NCBI GenBank assembly: GCA_030435675.1
Contig: CM059623.1
Location: 13,052,092 to 13,116,091 of the forward strand
Direction of reading: 5' to 3'
Length of the DNA stretch: 64,000 nt
Source of the DNA: Steinernema hermaphroditum
Taxonomy: Eukaryota; Nematoda; Chromadorea; Rhabditida; Steinernematidae
The notes under the pieces were generated by a model, which worked only from the letters and a program-made list of their open reading frames with translations, made no database searches and was not told the origin of the DNA. Shown here in pieces: positions 1 to 10,649 of the stretch. The stretch's first letter is position 1. Every line of letters starts with the position of its first letter. Position numbers and translations under genes: made by a program.

Positions 1-188
1 GAGATAGCGGTGGACCTATCAGTGCCGTCCGTCCCGGTAAACTCGTTCAGCTCGGCATTGCCTCCTATGGTGCAGTTAGTCCCCGTGTATATCTGCAGCA
101 AGACAAATATCCTGCCGTCTTCACAAAAGTGTCGCATTACTGCGACTATATCAAGAGGACGACGAGAAACGCGGCTGAATGTCAGTAA
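1..188 (+). CDS. Terminal exon of an S1 serine protease, cut by the window edge
   Basis: This is the last coding exon of a trypsin-fold protease; the window begins one base inside it. It encodes the nucleophile motif GDSGGP at the very start and ends with the nematode-type tail HYCDYIKRTT..AECQ and a TAA stop at 186-188. The exon and about 85 bp of 3' flank are almost identical to the last exon of the complete gene at 2918-4034 (1-188 corresponds to 3847-4034), so the two are recent tandem duplicates. The rest of the gene lies to the left of the window, so whether it is intact cannot be judged here. Confidence 0.9.
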   Translation, partial: DSGGPISAVRPGKLVQLGIASYGAVSPRVYLQQDKYPAVFTKVSHYCDYIKRTTRNAAECQ

Positions 189-282
189 AAAACTTTTGTT
201 CAATCTTTTATAAAATTATCGCATTCTGGACAACTTTTACATGCATGTGGAATTTTGGGGGCGTCTTCGTGCTGAACAATAC

Positions 283-612
283 TCATTCATAAAAAAGGAG
301 ACCCTCTGCAAATCAAAAAACTATCGCCCTATATCGCTGCTCTCGGGGATCTACAAACTGTTCGCCAAGGTTATCACCCAGCGAATCGAAAAGATATTGG
401 ATGCAGCACAGTCGGAGGAACAAGCCGGGTTTAGGAAAAGATATTCGACCACGGACCATCTGCACGCAATCAACGAGCTATTCGAGAGGACCCATGAGTA
501 TCGAGTTCCACTATGTATTGCGTTTGTAGACTTCGAAAAAGCGTTCGATTCGGTGGAGGTTAACGCAGTATGGACCGCCTTACAGTAACAGGGTGTCCCA
601 GCGCAAATTGTG
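283..612 (+). mobile_element. Non-LTR retrotransposon reverse transcriptase fragment (RTE/CR1-like)
   Basis: The frame from about 300 encodes the N-terminal half of a LINE reverse transcriptase: KNYRPISLLSGIYKLFAKVI, then EEQAGFRKRYSTTDHL, then IAFVDFEKAFDSVE, and after an in-frame TAA at 586-588 the expected QGVPAQIV. These are the conserved fingers and palm blocks (RT1-RT3) of RTE-type elements. The catalytic YxDD block and endonuclease are missing, so this is a dead fragment. It sits exactly where the first exon, the catalytic-His exon part and their introns of the neighbouring protease should be. Confidence 0.88.
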
Positions 613-1311
613 TCTTCGGAAAAACACCACGAACACGCAGTGCAGACACATTCACACCATCCACACTCATCCTCTATACAACGATAGTGATGTGAACACC
701 TTCCATGACATTGGAATCGTCGAGTTTAGACCTGCTGTTCATCTCAATTGGTTCACCAAAGTAGCTAACCTGGTGAAAAATGACAATGAATTCCTGACGG
801 GCAACGGTCTCGCCTCTGGATACGGAGAATTTGAATGTAAGATGATGTTCTCATTTTACTTATTTCTTTGATACAGATATCGGCCGCCACTCGGCCGGCC
901 CAAGCATGGAACTTCGGTACGCTGATTTGACTATTTACCCCTTCGGACACTGTGTGTAAGATGCCTTTTCTCATCATATCACCTGTTTTGAAACCTCACA
1001 TTCAGCAAGGCTCGTCCGCTCCAACGCTTCTCATACGGACAGTTCTGTGCCGGAGCCGCCGGCCTTGGAATGGGAAGGGGGAGTCTATGCTCTTTGCGCT
1101 CAATACAATAATGCACATACAGGGAGATAGCGGAGGTCCAATCCAAGCCGTCCGCCCAGGCAAGCTGATCCAGCTCGGTATTGCCTCTTATGGTACCTCT
1201 TCTTTCGAGCAGTATCAGCACCAAGATTAGTGGCCAGTGGTCTACACCAGAATTTTACAGTATTAGGATTACATTCGTGAAACTACCGGTGGTACTGCTG
1301 AATGCCAGTAA
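613..1311 (+). pseudogene. S1 protease pseudogene lacking its 5' half
   Basis: Homology to the 2918-4034 gene starts right after the reverse transcriptase fragment. The catalytic Asp context (FHDIGIVEF, about 705-730) and the nucleophile motif GDSGGP (about 1123-1140) are present; the His exon is absent. Exon order is otherwise conserved: Asp exon to about 837, an exon ending YPFGHCV near 955, SKARPLQRFSYGQFCAGA at about 1005-1060, and the Ser exon. The donor after that fourth exon has changed from GT to GG (AAGTGAGT to AGGGGGAGT). The last exon has two in-frame TAG codons, one after HQD (1228-1230) and one replacing a conserved Cys codon in the HYCDYI motif. Clearly non-functional. Confidence 0.88.
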
Positions 1312-1319
1312 GATGTGCT

Positions 1320-2180
1320 GCTCTGAAAGCGAAAACAAGTTAGCTTGTGCAATAAATAACTGCATTTGACATGATAGTCACCTAAGCACGGTAGCCAAAC
1401 AGTGAAATGATTGGAACAACTTGAACCGCAGATCAAGAAGTACTAGAGTGCACCGTCGCAGTTTGATGTCTAACGGTCCCTTTAAAAGTAGACTTGCGAT
1501 AAGAAGTACACGGTGGTGGAAGGTCTTTGTCTAGTGTCTAGTGCGTCAATCAGCGATCGGTTTACAATGAAGACACTGAAGCAGTGAGATGATACTTATC
1601 TGAACAAATTGAACCGCCTACCAGGAAGTAGGGCAGCATTTTGAGAAATAATGGTCTTTGAAGGGCTGCGTTGGGCGATAATAAGGGCATCCGAAACAAA
1701 AGTGGCCATGTAAAGTGCAAATGGAGTTCCTTGGTCTGACGCAAACTGCTTCGAGGACGTCTAGCGATCGAATGTGAACAACGCAGATGTGAATCAGTGA
1801 TCCAGGATCAATCCGCTTGATTGGTCTTGATTGGTCCAAGCACACAAAAATCTTTAGGTTTTTGCAACACGACATTACAACAAAGGTCTTCAATATCCGT
1901 GTACTATTTGGTCATTAAGACACTGCTCAGGTAGGGTAGGAGGACAGAGGGCATAGCAGGGCATCTCATCACCAACCATCTTTACTCTTGGGGAGTAAAA
2001 GAGCATTTGAGCACCATGAAGGATGTGAAGGAGTCTGCATGATCTGCAAAGAATATCATCATAGTCTTTGCATGAATAATTCAGCTATGCACTCAGGGAG
2101 CGGGAATACATTTGAGCCAATTAGTCACCTATCAACTCTAGATTTAAACAGTATCAGACAGCAGCGCTTTGCATGATTTG
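1320..2180. other. Intergenic, nothing recognised
   Basis: No frame shows a recognisable domain, signal peptide or plausible splice chain. There is weak resemblance to other intergenic debris in the window but no repeat boundary that I can define. Confidence 0.5.
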
Positions 2181-2189
2181 AGCATTTAA

Positions 2190-2640
2190 CGAGGCATTGC
2201 AATCAGCAGCCTTTCGGTGTTGCCATTGAAAATGAACCACGCCATGCCGGGAGACCATAAATATGGACTATGGATGGGATGGATTGATAAGTTGTAAGGT
2301 GGTAAGTTGAAGTATGATCCAGTCCTGTACATCATCCCCGGATCAGGGGAAGAACTGGGGAAAGTGAGAGAATGTGGCAAGAAAGAGATGAGTATGAACG
2401 GGGAAGTGATGAGCGTGGGTCGCGGAAAGGATGTGGCATGAACGGGAAAGAGTTTAGGCATGAACGTAGAACAAGATGAGGTATGGACAGGGCATGGGAT
2501 GAGACATGAATGTGGATAAGCCTGCAACATAGAACGGGAGTGGAATGGGCTTGGAGCAGAACAGGGCATGGGCATTAAACATATAGTGTGAAGGATTGAG
2601 CAACCTAGACGCCGCCGCAGGCGGCCGATGTGGCTAATCC
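2190..2640. repeat. Degenerate purine-rich repeat ending in a dispersed motif
   Basis: About 350 bp of imperfect short repeats built on words such as GGCATGGGATGAG and GGAAGTGATGAG, strongly G/A-rich on the + strand, ending with GAGCAACCTAGACG followed by a GC-rich block. The same arrangement, purine-rich degenerate repeats followed by AAGCAACCTAGACG, occurs at about 52840-53050, so this is a dispersed element or a shared decay product. No coding potential is evident. Confidence 0.55.
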
Positions 2641-2671
2641 ATGGTCATTAAGACAATGTGTACATTGTATG

Positions 2672-2713
2672 AATGTTACGACATTTAATGTTACGACATT
2701 TAATGTTACGACT
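2672..2713. repeat. 15-bp tandem repeat, about 2.8 copies
   Basis: The unit AATGTTACGACATTT is repeated head to tail immediately upstream of the protease promoter region. Copies are exact except for the truncated last one. Confidence 0.85.
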
Positions 2714-2800
2714 TTCTTGTGAAGATTTCCTTCCTATGACGATATTTTTGATTTCGATTTGTTCTTGATCTCGGAGATGAAAAAGAGTACAACCACCAAA

Positions 2801-2858
2801 ACAAAAGTGCACTTTGGTGCGTCTACATTTCAGAGCAATCAGCTTGCACTGCTTATCG
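2801..2858 (+). promoter_or_regulatory. Putative promoter elements of the 2918 protease
   Basis: The shared upstream word AAAACAAAAGTGCACTTT lies at about 2800-2817 and a GATA core (CTTATC, GATAAG on the other strand) at 2852-2857, about 60 bp before the ATG. Variants of the AAAAGTGCAC word recur upstream of several secreted genes in the window. Confidence 0.45.
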
Positions 2859-2917
2859 AAGGGTGTCGATACTTGCTTAAAAAGCAGCCGTCAGTGACCA
2901 GACTATCGCACTGCAAC

Positions 2918-4034
2918 ATGGGCTTCCTTCCCCTTCTGTTCTGCCTTTTCTGTCCGGCTTTGGCGCTCCCCCTTCAGGGAGAGACGTCTCTTTTGGGACG
3001 ACGCATCCAGGACCCTGCTCTTCACCCGGCCACCTTTGAGTCTTTCAAGAAATTGGCTGACGAATATTATAGAAAGAATGAGCTTGTAAGCCCTAGGTTT
3101 CTTTTTGCATTCACGCACTAAAATCAAATTCAGATCTTCAATGGCGACAAAGTCCAAGCTGGTCAAATCCCAATGCAGGCCGCTATCATCTACAATAGTA
3201 CCGACGACAACAACTTGCATATCTGCGGAGGAACGCTCATCTCCAAAACTCATATTCTCACGGCAGCTCACTGCACTGTCTTCATGACTGCGCCGGCGAA
3301 AATTATGGTCGGAGGTGTCGAGCTCTTCAAAAACTCCACAAACACCCAGTGGCGATTCATCCACCGCGTGCACACCCACCATGACTACGATGACGACGAC
3401 AAGGACATCTTGAACGACATCGGAATCGTCGAGTTCAGCCCTGCTATCGAACTGAACGCCGATACCAAGTTGGCTAACATCGTGAAGGATGACAACGAAT
3501 ACCTTATGGAAGGATGGGGAGTCGCTTCTGGATTTGGAAACTATGAATGTGAGTGAGATTCCGTATTACTTCAATATCACTTTCTTAGACCGTGGAAAGT
3601 ACAAAAATGTGTCTTCTGGTGCCAGCGCACAGCTTCGCGCCACGGATTTGACCATCTACTCTTTCGACTACTGTGTGTAAGTATCGATAATGTATTTCCA
3701 TGGAACTTTAATCCGCATTCCAAATTTAGCAAAGCTCGCCTGAACACTAAGCTCAGTTTCGGACAGTTCTGCGCCGGAGCCAAAGGAAAGGGAATTGGAA
3801 AAGTGAGTTCTGTCTGACATACTCCCAAAAATCGCCATGTTTCAGGGAGATAGCGGTGGACCTATCAGTGCCGTCCGTCCCGGTAAACTCGTTCAGCTCG
3901 GCATTGCCTCCTATGGTGCAGTTAGTCCCCGTGTATATCTGCAGCAAGACAAATATCCTGCCGTCTTCACAAAAGTGTCGCATTACTGCGACTATATCAA
4001 GAGGACGACGAGAAACGCGGCTGAATGTCAGTAA
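2918..4034 (+). CDS. Secreted S1 serine protease, complete catalytic triad
   Basis: Five exons (2918-3085, 3134-3548, 3589-3676, 3730-3802, 3846-4034), all with GT-AG introns and compatible phases, give 310 residues. Residues 1-19 are a signal peptide (MGFLPLLFCLFCPALALPLQ). A pro-region follows, and exon 2 begins exactly at the mature N-terminus IFNGD. The triad is His102 (LTAAHC), Asp151 (LNDIGIV) and Ser251 (GDSGGP). The residue at chymotrypsin position 189 is Gly rather than Asp, so trypsin-like specificity for Lys/Arg is not expected; an elastase- or chymotrypsin-like pocket is more likely (inference). The residue before the mature N-terminus is Leu, so activation would need a non-tryptic cleavage. 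Near-identical to the terminal exon at 1-188. Confidence 0.93.
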
Positions 4035-4119
4035 AACACTTTTGTTCAATCTTTTATAAAATTATCGCATTCTGAACAGCTGTTACATGCATGTGGAATT
4101 TTGGGGGCTTTTTCGTGCT

Positions 4120-5390
4120 GAAACTTTCATGGACAAGTGGGCGGACGAGCGTGATCATTTATAGTCCGTATCCTAAAACAGAATCGCGTTTCTTTGACCG
4201 TCTGCCTTCCCTCGCCCCGGTATGGAGAGACAGTTATGCCTGTGTAGAGCCTTGCTATTCTGACTTACTGTTAAAAATTTCGGATTTGGGTGCACGAACC
4301 ACACGCGCATTCGTAGTTGCAACATTTTGGTAAAAACCCCGTCACCACAAGAAGTCGACGTCCTGTTCAATGTCGAGCTGGTCTGATAATGGTTTGGTCC
4401 CCACTTCGGCCACCGTGCGTCTCGATGTAATGCAGCCTGATTGGACCGCTAGTCGCTTTCCCCAGGCATCGTTGTTCCGCACCATTGTTCTTGTTTTTTT
4501 ATTGTTCTCTATGATGCCTTTCATGTTCGAGCTGTTGATTCCAGAGTATATTGTCCAACCCGAGAGGGTCTCATCCGAATCCCTCTCTAGTGTGTCTTGA
4601 GATTGTACTCTTTCATAGCCCTTCTTATATGATTTCCACATGAGCATATGGACACAAAAATGGTCAAATTTGACATCAAGGGACTCTAATGTGGTGTTGA
4701 TGAGGTCACCGTTCCCGCCGCCTTTTTGTGTTCCCATGGAAACGGTGACGAACAGCGACGGCGGCGGCATATGAACAAGGCATAAAACTCCAAATACATG
4801 GTCGATCGACTGGAGGCCGCTACGTCTTTCTAGATATCTCTTTGACGGCCTTTGTCGCAAAAGAGTGACCTTGATTAACGCGATTGTCAAAGAGATAAAT
4901 AAAAAAAAATAATAAAAAAAATTGAAAAGTGTTAGTTGCGCGCAGTGGTGAATATCGTTGAGAATGAACTTTTAACGGGGCACCACTCTTTGCGACTGGA
5001 TCTCCAAAAAGCGCGATAAAATAGCGAGTTCCTCGTTTCACTCTTGTGATTTTGCAAAAGTCGCGCAAAAATCATGGGCCATGGGAAGTGATGATTTGGG
5101 AGCAAAGTGATACTTGATCTGAATCGAGTAGATTGAGCGACGAGATCATGTGGTTTTTCTAATTTTCTAAGCCCGATGAAAACACTGGGGATACGGATCG
5201 TTCAGCTATTTACTATTTTACTATTTCGTCACTATTTCCTAGACTTTCTGGATCGAGTCCTGCTTCATACAGATGACTAACGGTAGAAAACAACGAAAAA
5301 AGCTAGGCCCCTTTTACAGAAATATCTTTATCACATGGTAACATAGCAGATTGCATCAGAAATATTGCACCACAGATGTAATATACATGA
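4120..5390. other. Intergenic; one unsupported minus-strand ORF
   Basis: Homology with the 3' flank of the terminal exon at 1-188 ends near 4115. The rest shows no recognisable gene. A 182-codon open frame on the minus strand (4890-4342) has no recognisable domain, no signal peptide and no obvious splice partners. It may be chance or transposon debris, and I do not claim it as a gene. Confidence 0.4.
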
Positions 5391-5394
5391 CTAT

Positions 5395-6272
5395 TTACTC
5401 TTTCTTGTTTGCCTCGAGCACCGCAGTTTCCTTCCGCAGCAGTGCGATTTCATTCTCAAGCTTCTGCTTCTGTATACCAAGAGCCTGGAGTTCCGCTGCC
5501 AACTTCTCGAAACTATCTATCGTCTCCTTATTCTTCTTCTCCGCTTCCTTCTTTTCGTTTTGTAGCTCTTCCAGGGACGGTAAGCCAGCTCTAACAGGCG
5601 GAATCTGTGTTATCTGAATATCTCTTTCAGTTATCGCGAAGAGCAATTGTTCGTCGGCGGTCTGCTGCTTCTCCAGGAGCTCTGTTAACGCCGCTTCGCC
5701 TTGGGCCTTCTTGGCTTGATCAGTTTCCGCATCATTGAGTTTCTTTGCCGCATCATGGGTCATTTTAGCCTGGTCGAACGCTTTTTGTGCTTTTTCTACT
5801 TTCGTCTCAGCGACTTTTAGATCCGCTCTCAGTTTGTCAGCGGTTGTCCTTTCTCGAATGTCGTTGTCAATGATCTTCACATTGTTGCCCTTTTTGGCTC
5901 CATCATATTCGCTATTTCCTTTCGTCAGGAGCTCGCTTTTCGACATGATCTCGTCTTCGACAGTTTTCAGGTTCCCTGCGATTTTCGTTATTTTTTCGTT
6001 CAGCTTTTGCAGCTTCTCTTCGTCAGTGAGTTCTTTGTCTTAAAAGCAACACTTGCTCAAGTTAGCAGCGTAGCAAATACTAAACATTACCTTTAGGAGG
6101 GGGCGTAATTTTAGGCTTTTCAGTTACCGGTGGTCCAGGCTTCACTAAAACTCAGTATTAGAGAAACTTGTTGATGCGAGATTCAGTACGTACTTGATGG
6201 GTCGTTAACAATTGGGTTGCAACCGTAACCGACTGCAGCGAACAAGGCGAGAACAACGAAGGCACACTTCAT
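5395..6272 (-). CDS. Secreted coiled-coil protein of unknown function
   Basis: Three exons on the minus strand (6272-6194, 6144-6091, 6038-5395) join in phase to a 258-residue protein. Residues 1-17 are a signal peptide (MKCAFVVLALFAAVGYGC), then a short Pro/Lys-rich linker (KPGPPVTEKPKITPPPK), then about 210 residues of heptad-rich, Lys/Glu/Ala-rich helix. Segments such as ADLKVAETKVEKAQKAFDQA and LENEIALLRKETAVLEANKK are typical coiled coils. One Pro-containing break (QIPPVRAGLPSLEEL) separates two helical blocks. No cysteines occur after the N-terminal region and no enzymatic motif is visible. It is not related by sequence to the proteases; its only link to them is secretion and location. 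Confidence 0.85.
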
Positions 6273-6393
6273 CGTGAGACGAGCTTCTGTGTTCTCCCTT
6301 CTCGAGTCACTATTTACAATACAGAGTTTCATCGCGGCAGAGAACTTGTCTTCTTTGTTCTCGTAATTTTTCAATTTTTGTTTTTCTGATGAT

Positions 6394-7050
6394 CATTTTT
6401 TAGTGTAGCGCGCTCGCCAATTTGATGAATTAATGACCTGTCTCAACAAAGAACGGTTTTTAAGTTTGCGCCGCATGTTGCGATAGGATTTGATTGATTG
6501 AAAAGTCTTTGAGACGTTTCTTTAAATTCTTCGCCGTGTCCATGACTGGAGAAACTCATCGACTCCTGTTCACGGATGAGCAACCTTGCCATAGTAACCA
6601 ATCCTATATAATGCAATAGCCATTCTTCCTTGATGTCTGTATACTGACAAGTCATCCGGATGGATCACAGCGTACACGCAGAAATTGATAAAGTTGACAG
6701 AGCCGCGCTCTGGTAGCGGAACTGGAAGATTCTTCAATATCTACCGTAGCTATGTAACCATCCAACGGACTACTTATCACTGTCATATGTTTGATCTTTA
6801 TGATTTTCGAATAGATCTTCGATAGCAGCAGACGAAAACAACAGTTCTTGATAACATACCCGTAAGATAAGAAGGATACCTGGAACAAAAGTAATGATCT
6901 AAACTGCAAATGTAGCTCAACGTCAATTAATCCTTCCTCCGAAATCGATTGATCAAATGTGAATAACGGAATTGGCGGAACGATATGTTGATATATTTGA
7001 TATGTTGATTATAGCATAGCACACATCAGGCATTTACACTTAATTACATG
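6394..7050. repeat. Decayed copy of the 8.24-9.10 kb region (transposon remnant and protease 3' flank)
   Basis: Blocks such as GCCAATTTGATGAATTAATG, CGACTCCTGTTCACGGATGAG and ATAGCACACATCAGGC align in the same order with 8240-9075, where they form the 3' flank of the 9078 protease. Relative to that copy about 145 bp are deleted between the GATGAGCAA and CCATAGTAACC blocks. No functional gene remains. Confidence 0.7.
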
Positions 7051-7055
7051 TAGCT

Positions 7056-7555
7056 TGATTCGACTCGTGTCGCAGTGGCGAGCGGTCGGTCCCTCCGGTC
7101 GCTCTCTGAGTGTCTGGTCGGTCAGATGGCAAACCCCGTGGCAGTTGTGACTGTTCCGGCTTCCAGAGGGAATTGGGACACCCGGAAGCCGTAGTCCCAC
7201 CACCGCTGACAACAAGATGTCCGACGTCAAGAATCCGGCCACGTGAGAAGTCATCCCGAAGGTCGCCGACGCTCTGAGGACGCCACCACCATCGAAGACG
7301 CAACTCCCGGACCACGGACCATCAGATTCGAGCACAGAAGCGTGCGCTGTGCCGCAAACGATGTTCCGCTCCTGAATCCGAAGATTTGCCGATTCCCAGA
7401 AGCCCCATGAAGCTCTCCGCCAACCACCGGTTCGACATCTACGCCGCGCCAGGGATGAAGCCGTCTTCCAGACATCCTCTGTTTGTCTATTTTCGGTGTC
7501 GCGCAAGGCATAATGCCTTTGATTCGCGAAATAAAATCGTGAAATAAAATCGTAC
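7056..7555 (+). repeat. Dispersed GC-rich repeat family R2, copy 1
   Basis: Contains the family signature CTTCCAGAGGGAATTGGGAC, then GGAAGCCGTAGTCCCACC, then CCGCTGACAACAAGATGTCC, and ends near GCGAAATAAAATCG. Related copies are at 7556-7990, 24885-25110 (inverted), about 47255-47710 and 48480-48680. No open frame resembles a transposase, so this is probably a non-autonomous element. Confidence 0.72.
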
Positions 7556-7990
7556 ATGTAGCTTCCGCCTTCCAGAGGGAATTGGGACACCAGGAAGCCG
7601 TAGTCCCACCACCGCTGACAACAAGATGTCCGACGCCAGAAATCCGACGTCCGACGCTGCGTGAGATGTCATCCCGAAGGTCACCGACGCTCTGAGCACA
7701 CCAATACTGCGGAAGACGCAAGCCCCGAACTACGGACTCATCTCTCCGTAGCAGATGCGAGCTCAGAAGCCTCCTCTGACGCAGAAGCCTCCTCAAACTC
7801 CCCGAGAAGAAGAAGTTCGGCCGCCATTTCCGGAGTTTCGCCGATTCCCAGATGCCCCGTGAAGCGCGCCGTCTCCCACCGGTTCGACGTCAACGCCGTG
7901 CCAGGAATGAAGCCGTCTACAAGTGATATCCTCTGTTGTCTATTAATCGGTGTCATGCAAGGCGTAACGCCTTTGATTCATGAAGTAAAA
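7556..7990 (+). repeat. Dispersed GC-rich repeat family R2, copy 2
   Basis: Directly follows copy 1 in the same orientation and starts with the same CTTCCAGAGGGAATTGGGAC block. It contains a short internal insertion of CTCCTCTGACGCAGAAGCCTC-like triplets not seen in copy 1, and ends with TGATTCATGAAGTAAAATCG just before the orphan protease exon. Confidence 0.72.
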
Positions 7991-8012
7991 TCGTTTAATC
8001 GTGAAAAAAATA

Positions 8013-8205
8013 CGTGTAGCTGCTCCTTTTATCGTGCGGTACATATAGTTACAATAATGAGAAACCCTATTGAAAACAACGAGATATTTGTCTTGCTCCT
8101 TGTAGGCTCCAGGTACCGCAGCGGCACGAAATTCCGAGTTCGATAAGTCGTGGCGCGACGATGGTCTGGATAGGTCCGCCACTGTCGCCTTTGCTCATTC
8201 GTTCT
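8013..8205 (-). pseudogene. Orphan terminal exon of an S1 protease
   Basis: The minus strand reads KGDSGGPIQTIVAPRLIELG, closely matching the last exon of the 9078 gene, then frameshifts: 4-5 bp are lost after GGAATTTCGT relative to GGAATTGCGTCCTATG. The downstream match (YKEQDKY.VVF.RVSHYC) is in another frame, and the final Cys codon region is altered. No upstream exons are found. It lies between repeat R2 and transposon debris and is a relic of an older duplication of the 9.1-10.1 kb gene. Confidence 0.82.
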
Positions 8206-8407
8206 TCCATTCCCTGTTTATCTTAGTCATTTTTTATCATGACGCGTTCGCCAATTTGATTAATTAATGACCTGTCTCAGCAAAGAACGGTTTTTTACTT
8301 TGCCCCGAATGTTGCGATAGTATTTGCTATCAGCAGTAAAGTGCATTTGCAGAATCGGAGAGGATGATGATTTTTTATTTGATTCGATTTATTGAAGAAT
8401 CGGTCTG

Positions 8408-8640
8408 CGGGTGTCGCAAAAGTTCTTAAAATTCATCGCCGTGGCCACGAACAGAGCAATTCGTCGACTCCTGTTTACGGATGAGCAAATTTTTCTCGAT
8501 CGAACCAGCATAACAACAGAGTTTTCCAGAAAGAAAAGCAGGTTCTTCTCAATCTGCTGAATTCAAAAGAAAGCACTTCCCATCGAAATCCGTCAAGCTA
8601 TGGACCCTAACCATGCCATAGTAACCAGCCGTATAACGGG
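8408..8640 (+). mobile_element. Possible Tc1/mariner-type transposase remnant
   Basis: Around 8455-8510 one frame reads RAIRRLLFTDEQIF followed, after a frameshift, by SIEPA..., then a run of QSAEFKRKHFPSKSVKLWT. This resembles the LFTDEKIFTIE block around the second catalytic Asp of some mariner-like transposases. Stops and frameshifts interrupt it. A shorter deleted version is at about 6510-6610. The family assignment rests on one motif only. Confidence 0.4.
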
Positions 8641-9077
8641 AAGATACCTAAAGTGCAAATGGAGTGCTTCATAACCTATGGAGGACATCATGAAATGCGA
8701 TGAACGAACAAGTACTTCTTTTTTATTTTTCACAACAAAAGTTCATTTTACTGCTATGTTTGATTCTCGTCACCCTGCTTAATCACGAATGGAAGCTAGA
8801 TAAAGCTATGCAAACATCTAACGGACCACTCATCACAGGTAGAACTGCGATCTTTATGATCTTCAATAATCAGAAACAGTACAAGGTTCCGGCTTTTTCG
8901 ATTACAAGATTTTTTTACCAGAATGTCGCAGTATGCCTACATCAAGCGTATTACAAATGTTTGGAAAATATTTGGACCATCTTTCTTGTCCCGAGCCAGT
9001 ATTATCGCTTCAATTCAATGCTCAATTTTTATTCATTATGTTAATTATAGAATAGCACACATCAGGCGTTATTTACA

Positions 9078-10145
9078 CTATTTACATTTAGCTGCTCCTT
9101 TTGTTGTCCGGGATATATAGTCACAATAATGAGAAACCCTAGTGAAGACAACGGGATATTTGTCTTGCTCCTTGTAGACTCCAGGCGCCGCAGCTGCATA
9201 GGACGCAATTCCGAGTTGGATAAGTCGTGGCGCGACGATGGCCTGGATAGGTCCGCCACTGTCACCTTTTCCCATGCCTCTTCCCTTAGCGCCAGCGCAA
9301 AACTGTCCAGCGAAGAGCGGTGTATTTGGTCTTGCCTTCCTGGAATTAGGGTATGAATTTGTGGCTAAATACAGGAGGGACTTGCAGACAGTAGCCGAAA
9401 GAATAGATAGTAAGGTCGACCGCTCGAAGATAGGCACTGTTTCCGGAACTTATATTTTTATGTGTTCCACGATCTAAATTGAGAGAGTTTGATTCTGAAC
9501 GAATATTATTACATTCATAGGTTCCATAGCCCGAAGCGACTCCTTTTCCTTTCTTCAGAAGAGCGTTGTCATCCTTGAGCAGATTGGCCAGTTGGATGTA
9601 GTGGCCATTGGTTGCCACGGCTGGACTAAACTCAACAATTCCGATGTCATTATACGCGTAGTGCTTCTTGTCTGTCGGGTCATCGTTGTACTGGAGATGA
9701 GTGTGCTTTCGGTGGACGTGTCGCCATTGTGTGTTGCTGGAGTTGGTGAAAACGTTTACTCCACCGACCATGATCTTCGCTGGAGCCGTCATGTTAATCG
9801 TGCAGTGTGCAGCTGTAAGAATGTGCCTGGGTGAAATCAGAGTACCGCCGCAGATATGCAGGAAGTTGTCTTCGGTGCTGTTGTAGATCAAGGCTGCCTG
9901 CATTGGGATCAGGCCTTCTTTCACTGAGTTTCCGCCGAAAATCTGGAATCATCCCATACTTATAGGAACCTGAAACTCCAACCTACGAGCTCATTTGGAT
10001 CAACCACTTTCTCGACCATTTCCTTGAACGATTCGTACGTAGCTGGTAGCAAAGACGGTATCTGGATCTGTTGGCCATGGTCGTCGCCAGGGACACTTAT
10101 AACAACCCCAAGGATGAAGCAGAACACTAAAACAGCGTCTCTCAT
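9078..10145 (-). CDS. Secreted S1 serine protease, complete catalytic triad
   Basis: Four exons (10145-9987, 9942-9513, 9473-9386, 9339-9078) give 312 residues. The signal peptide is MRDAVLVFCFILGVVISVPG. Mature protein begins IFGGN after a Leu at the exon 1/2 junction. The triad is His99 (LTAAHC), Asp152 (YNDIGIV) and Ser253 (codon 9260-9258, GDSGGP); position 189 is Gly. The third intron (9385-9340) starts with GCAAGT, a GC-AG intron, confirmed by alignment to the 2918 gene (L-K-A-R versus V-K-A-R across the junction). The intron that precedes GDSGGP in the paralogues is absent. Closest relative here is the 2918 gene. A TATA-like TTTTATA lies about 40 bp upstream. Confidence 0.93.
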
Positions 10146-10336
10146 GACTCCTTGTCGATGGATCAGGATGTGCACATTATCTTTTATACGATTAGTCCCG
10201 TGGTACAAAAGATCGAAAACGAGATAAAAAGTAGACAATATGATCAAGGACATTGAAAAAGCCAAGTACGGATGTGCTTTTATTTTGCTTGAAAGGGTGT
10301 TTTTCAAATTCTAATACAAAGTACAGAGATCACACT

Positions 10337-10609
10337 CAGAGATGGGACGAGTCCGGACTCGAGACTCGGACTCGGTTCAAAATCTGCAAACGAATCCCGC
10401 CGCGTCCCAATTTTATTTGCAACGGGTGATTACGGTAGACTGTTTGCGCGCGAAAGAAATTTCAAACTATCTCAATTTTTCGTATGGGTTTTGTTGTCTC
10501 GAAGCATTTTTGTAGCAATTCCAGCGAAAACACTACCAAAACACTTTTCCGCCAAAATTTGGATTTATATTCGGACTCGTTTGGTTTTCGGACTCGTTTC
10601 CCATCACTG
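10337..10609. mobile_element. hAT-type MITE with intact 8-bp target duplication
   Basis: The element starts CAGAGATGGGACGAGTCCG and ends with the inverse of CAGTGATGGGAAACGAGTCC, i.e. imperfect terminal inverted repeats of the hAT pattern CAGNGNTGGG. It is flanked by perfect 8-bp direct repeats ATCACACT at 10329-10336 and 10610-10617, the target duplication length typical of hAT transposons. At 273 bp with no coding capacity it is a non-autonomous MITE. The inner sequence repeats GGACTCG words. Confidence 0.85.
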
Positions 10610-10649
10610 ATCACACTATTTGATTGGATTTTAATTTCTGTTTGCCCCC

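Noticed and set aside
4342..4890. 182-codon minus-strand ORF
   Set aside because: No domain, leader or paralogue; retained only as an unsupported ORF in the intergenic entry.
9346..9924. Uninterrupted minus-strand frame through GTYECNNIRSE.. suggesting an intron-free exon
   Set aside because: The segment GTAATAAT...TTTAG (9512-9474) is a 39-nt intron without stops; removing it restores alignment with the 2918 gene.
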